Assembly (NCBI GenBank): GCA_017630975.1
Contig: JAGBUF010000271.1
Coordinates: 1 to 6,873, forward strand
DNA from: Paraprevotella sp.
GTDB taxonomy: Bacteria > Bacteroidota > Bacteroidia > Bacteroidales > Bacteroidaceae
DNA length: 6,873 nucleotides
Direction of reading: 5' to 3'
In this document: positions 5,063 to 6,873 of the stretch, piece after piece
Numbering within the stretch: the stretch's first letter is position 1
How the letters are laid out: each line of letters opens with the position of its first letter
Program-made: the position numbers and the translations under genes
The notes under the pieces: model-generated
Seen by the model: only the letters and a program-made list of their open reading frames with translations
Databases searched by the model: none
What the model was told of the DNA's origin: nothing

Positions 5063-6873
5063 TTTTTGTATCATATTATCTTTCTTATCAGTAATGGCCA
5101 TGGCACAGGCAAAGAAAAAATTCACCTTGGATGATTTGTTGCCGGGTGGAAGGACTTATTCGCAATTGACACCACAGAATATGTACACTGCATGGTGGGG
5201 TGATCGTTGTGTGGAAACATCTATTCATAAGTGTGAATGGATAGATACGAAGAATGGAACGAAAAAGACGCTATTTACCATTGAGGAACTGAATCAATGG
5301 TTGGGGGGAGATGAGGATAACAAACCGGTAAGGAGTTGTTATAATTTGCAGTTCCCTCACCCAACGAATACTTGGGTAGCGGTAAAATTGACGAATGACA
5401 AGGCGGAAACAAACAGAAAACATAAATATGTTGTTTTGGATTTTACTTCCGGGAAGATGATATGGCAACAGGAATATCCGGCTGAGGCTTCTCTCTTGGA
5501 TCGTTCGGAGGTGTCCAAAAATGTCGCATATATTTATCAACAAAACCTATATGTAACGGATGCCAACAATAAAATGATGGCTGTATCAACGGATGGAAGC
5601 AATGATTTGGTCTACGGACAAACCGTCCACCGCGATGAGTTTGGTATTCACAAGGGCACATACTGGAGTCCTGACGGAAAGTTGTTGGCATATTACCGTA
5701 TGGATCAAAGTATGGTGTCGGATTATCCGCAAGTGGATATCCGTACAAGAATAGCTTCTACTTACTCATGTAAATACCCGATGGCAGGCGAGGTTTCGCA
5801 TCAAGTGACGGTAGGTGTTTTCAATCCGGCAACCGAAACAACAACGTGGTTGCAGGCAGGAGACCCTACTGATCGGTATTTTACAAATATATCATGGAGT
5901 CCCGACAGCAAGAAACTATTCATGATAGAATTGAATCGCGATCAGAATCATGCGGTATTGGTGCAGTACAATGCTTTGACTGGTGAGAAAGAAGGTGTTC
6001 TTTACGAAGAGAAACATCCTAAATATGTAGAACCGATGCATGGCTTGTTATTCTTGCCATGGGATGATACGAAATTCATCTATCAGACGCAACGTGACGG
6101 GTACAATCAACTTTATCTTTTTGATTTAAGTGTTCGTCAAAATGGAGAAGAAGTGCCAACCCAGACGGGAGGTACAAAGAAGGAGTATGTGAAAGTAACG
6201 CCACTTACAAGCGGGGCATGGGTGGTAAAAGATGTGTTGGGATTCAATCAAAAAGAAAAAAGCATATTGATTTGTACCAATGAAATTCACCCCCTTCAGT
6301 CCAATATCTTTAAAGTGAGAGTCAAGGATGGTAAACGGATTTTGTTGGATAATGGTGAAGGAGTACATTATGGACGTCTGAGCCAGAGCGGTGCCTACTT
6401 GGTTGATTTATATTCTTCGCCAACAGTTACGAAAAATATAGATTTGACGAATGTTAAAACTTGTAAGAGTTGTCGTCTGTTGACAGCAGAAGATCCGTGG
6501 AAGGAATATAATGTACCGGAAATCACGAGCGGTTCTATCAAGGCTGCGGATGGTCAGACAGATTTGTATTATCGTATGGTCAAGCCCGTAGATTTCGATC
6601 CGAACAAGAAATATCCTACCGTTGTTTATGTGTACGGAGGACCTCATGCCCATAATGTGGAGGCGAGTCGTAACTACTTGGCTCGTGGATGGGAAATCTA
6701 TATGGCTCAGAAAGGCTATCTCTTGTTTATTCTGGACAATAGAGGTTCACAACATAGGGGAATCGAATTTGAGAATGTGACGTTCCGTCAATTGGGAGTA
6801 GAGGAAATGAAGGATCAGATGGAAGGAGTGAAGTATTTAAAGTCTCTTCCTTATGTAGATGCTGATAGATTAG
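5049..6873 (+). CDS. Secreted S9 prolyl di/tripeptidyl peptidase (DPP IV/PtpA-like), 3' end cut off
   Basis: A serine exopeptidase that removes Xaa-Pro or Xaa-Xaa-Pro from peptide N-termini, probably in the periplasm or at the outer surface. The 608 codons present start with a signal peptide, M-K-K then a hydrophobic core, with likely cleavage after A-M-A19. A beta-propeller domain (about 30-485) contains S-W-S-P-D-S type blades and R195-D-E197-F-G-I; the equivalent Glu in P. gingivalis PtpA (Glu205) binds the substrate amino terminus. The alpha/beta-hydrolase domain begins around 490, with Y529-G-G-P-H-A (oxyanion region) and D563-N-R-G-S. The window ends inside V-D-A-D-R-L, just before the expected G-W-S-x-G-G nucleophile, so the catalytic Ser-Asp-His are not visible. 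The family is about 720-740 residues, so roughly 120 residues are missing. Dipeptidyl and tripeptidyl activity cannot be separated here because the second specificity glutamate lies beyond the edge. It overlaps the methyltransferase gene by 14 nt in another frame. Confidence 0.92.
   Translation, partial: MKKINFCIILSFLSVMAMAQAKKKFTLDDLLPGGRTYSQLTPQNMYTAWWGDRCVETSIHKCEWIDTKNGTKKTLFTIEELNQWLGGDEDNKPVRSCYNLQFPHPTNTWVAVKLTNDKAETNRKHKYVVLDFTSGKMIWQQEYPAEASLLDRSEVSKNVAYIYQQNLYVTDANNKMMAVSTDGSNDLVYGQTVHRDEFGIHKGTYWSPDGKLLAYYRMDQSMVSDYPQVDIRTRIASTYSCKYPMAGEVSHQVTVGVFNPATETTTWLQAGDPTDRYFTNISWSPDSKKLFMIELNRDQNHAVLVQYNALTGEKEGVLYEEKHPKYVEPMHGLLFLPWDDTKFIYQTQRDGYNQLYLFDLSVRQNGEEVPTQTGGTKKEYVKVTPLTSGAWVVKDVLGFNQKEKSILICTNEIHPLQSNIFKVRVKDGKRILLDNGEGVHYGRLSQSGAYLVDLYSSPTVTKNIDLTNVKTCKSCRLLTAEDPWKEYNVPEITSGSIKAADGQTDLYYRMVKPVDFDPNKKYPTVVYVYGGPHAHNVEASRNYLARGWEIYMAQKGYLLFILDNRGSQHRGIEFENVTFRQLGVEEMKDQMEGVKYLKSLPYVDADRL

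Noticed and set aside
5271..5748. Minus-strand ORFs opposite the S9 peptidase gene (also 6126-6368 and 6408-6653)
   Set aside because: They are antisense shadows; the plus-strand frame is continuous S9 peptidase from 5049 to the window end.

Overview
The window looks like ordinary chromosomal DNA from a member of the Bacteroidales, probably Bacteroides or a close relative. Three things suggest this. Intergenic regions carry the Bacteroides-type -7 box TAnnTTTG (TATCTTTG twice, TATGTTTG once on the minus strand) rather than sigma-70 boxes. Start codons lack strong Shine-Dalgarno sequences. The last gene closely resembles the S9 prolyl di/tripeptidyl peptidases of Porphyromonas and Bacteroides. 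I see no rRNA, tRNA, CRISPR array, insertion sequence or phage gene.

Layout: (1) Positions 1-38, minus strand: the first codons of a gene leaving the left edge, apparently a signal peptide, with a good -7 box upstream and a run of eight C (G on its own strand) near the expected -33 position. (2) Positions 163-1191, minus strand: a DusB-type tRNA-dihydrouridine synthase. (3) Positions 1192-1314: a divergent promoter region. (4) Positions 1315-2571, plus strand: a U32 family gene of the tRNA/rRNA hydroxylation group, broken by an in-frame TAG at 2140-2142; the family sequence continues in the same frame to a TAA at 2569-2571. (5) Positions 2572-2694: a strong hairpin terminator followed at once by a new promoter. 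(6) Positions 2695-6873, plus strand: a likely operon of serine O-acetyltransferase (cysE), a THUMP-domain RlmL-type 23S rRNA methyltransferase with a long basic tail, and a secreted S9 peptidase cut off by the window's right edge before its catalytic serine.

Three of the five main genes (DusB, U32, RlmL-type) act or probably act on tRNA or rRNA, so there is a loose RNA-modification theme, although they lie in at least three transcription units. CysE makes O-acetylserine for cysteine synthesis and the S9 enzyme takes Pro-containing peptides apart outside the cytoplasm; their place in the same operon may be historical.

I found no convincing new multi-gene system. The observation most worth checking is the single amber codon in an otherwise intact U32 gene. 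Next are the homopolymer beside the left-edge promoter and the 93-residue basic tail of the methyltransferase.
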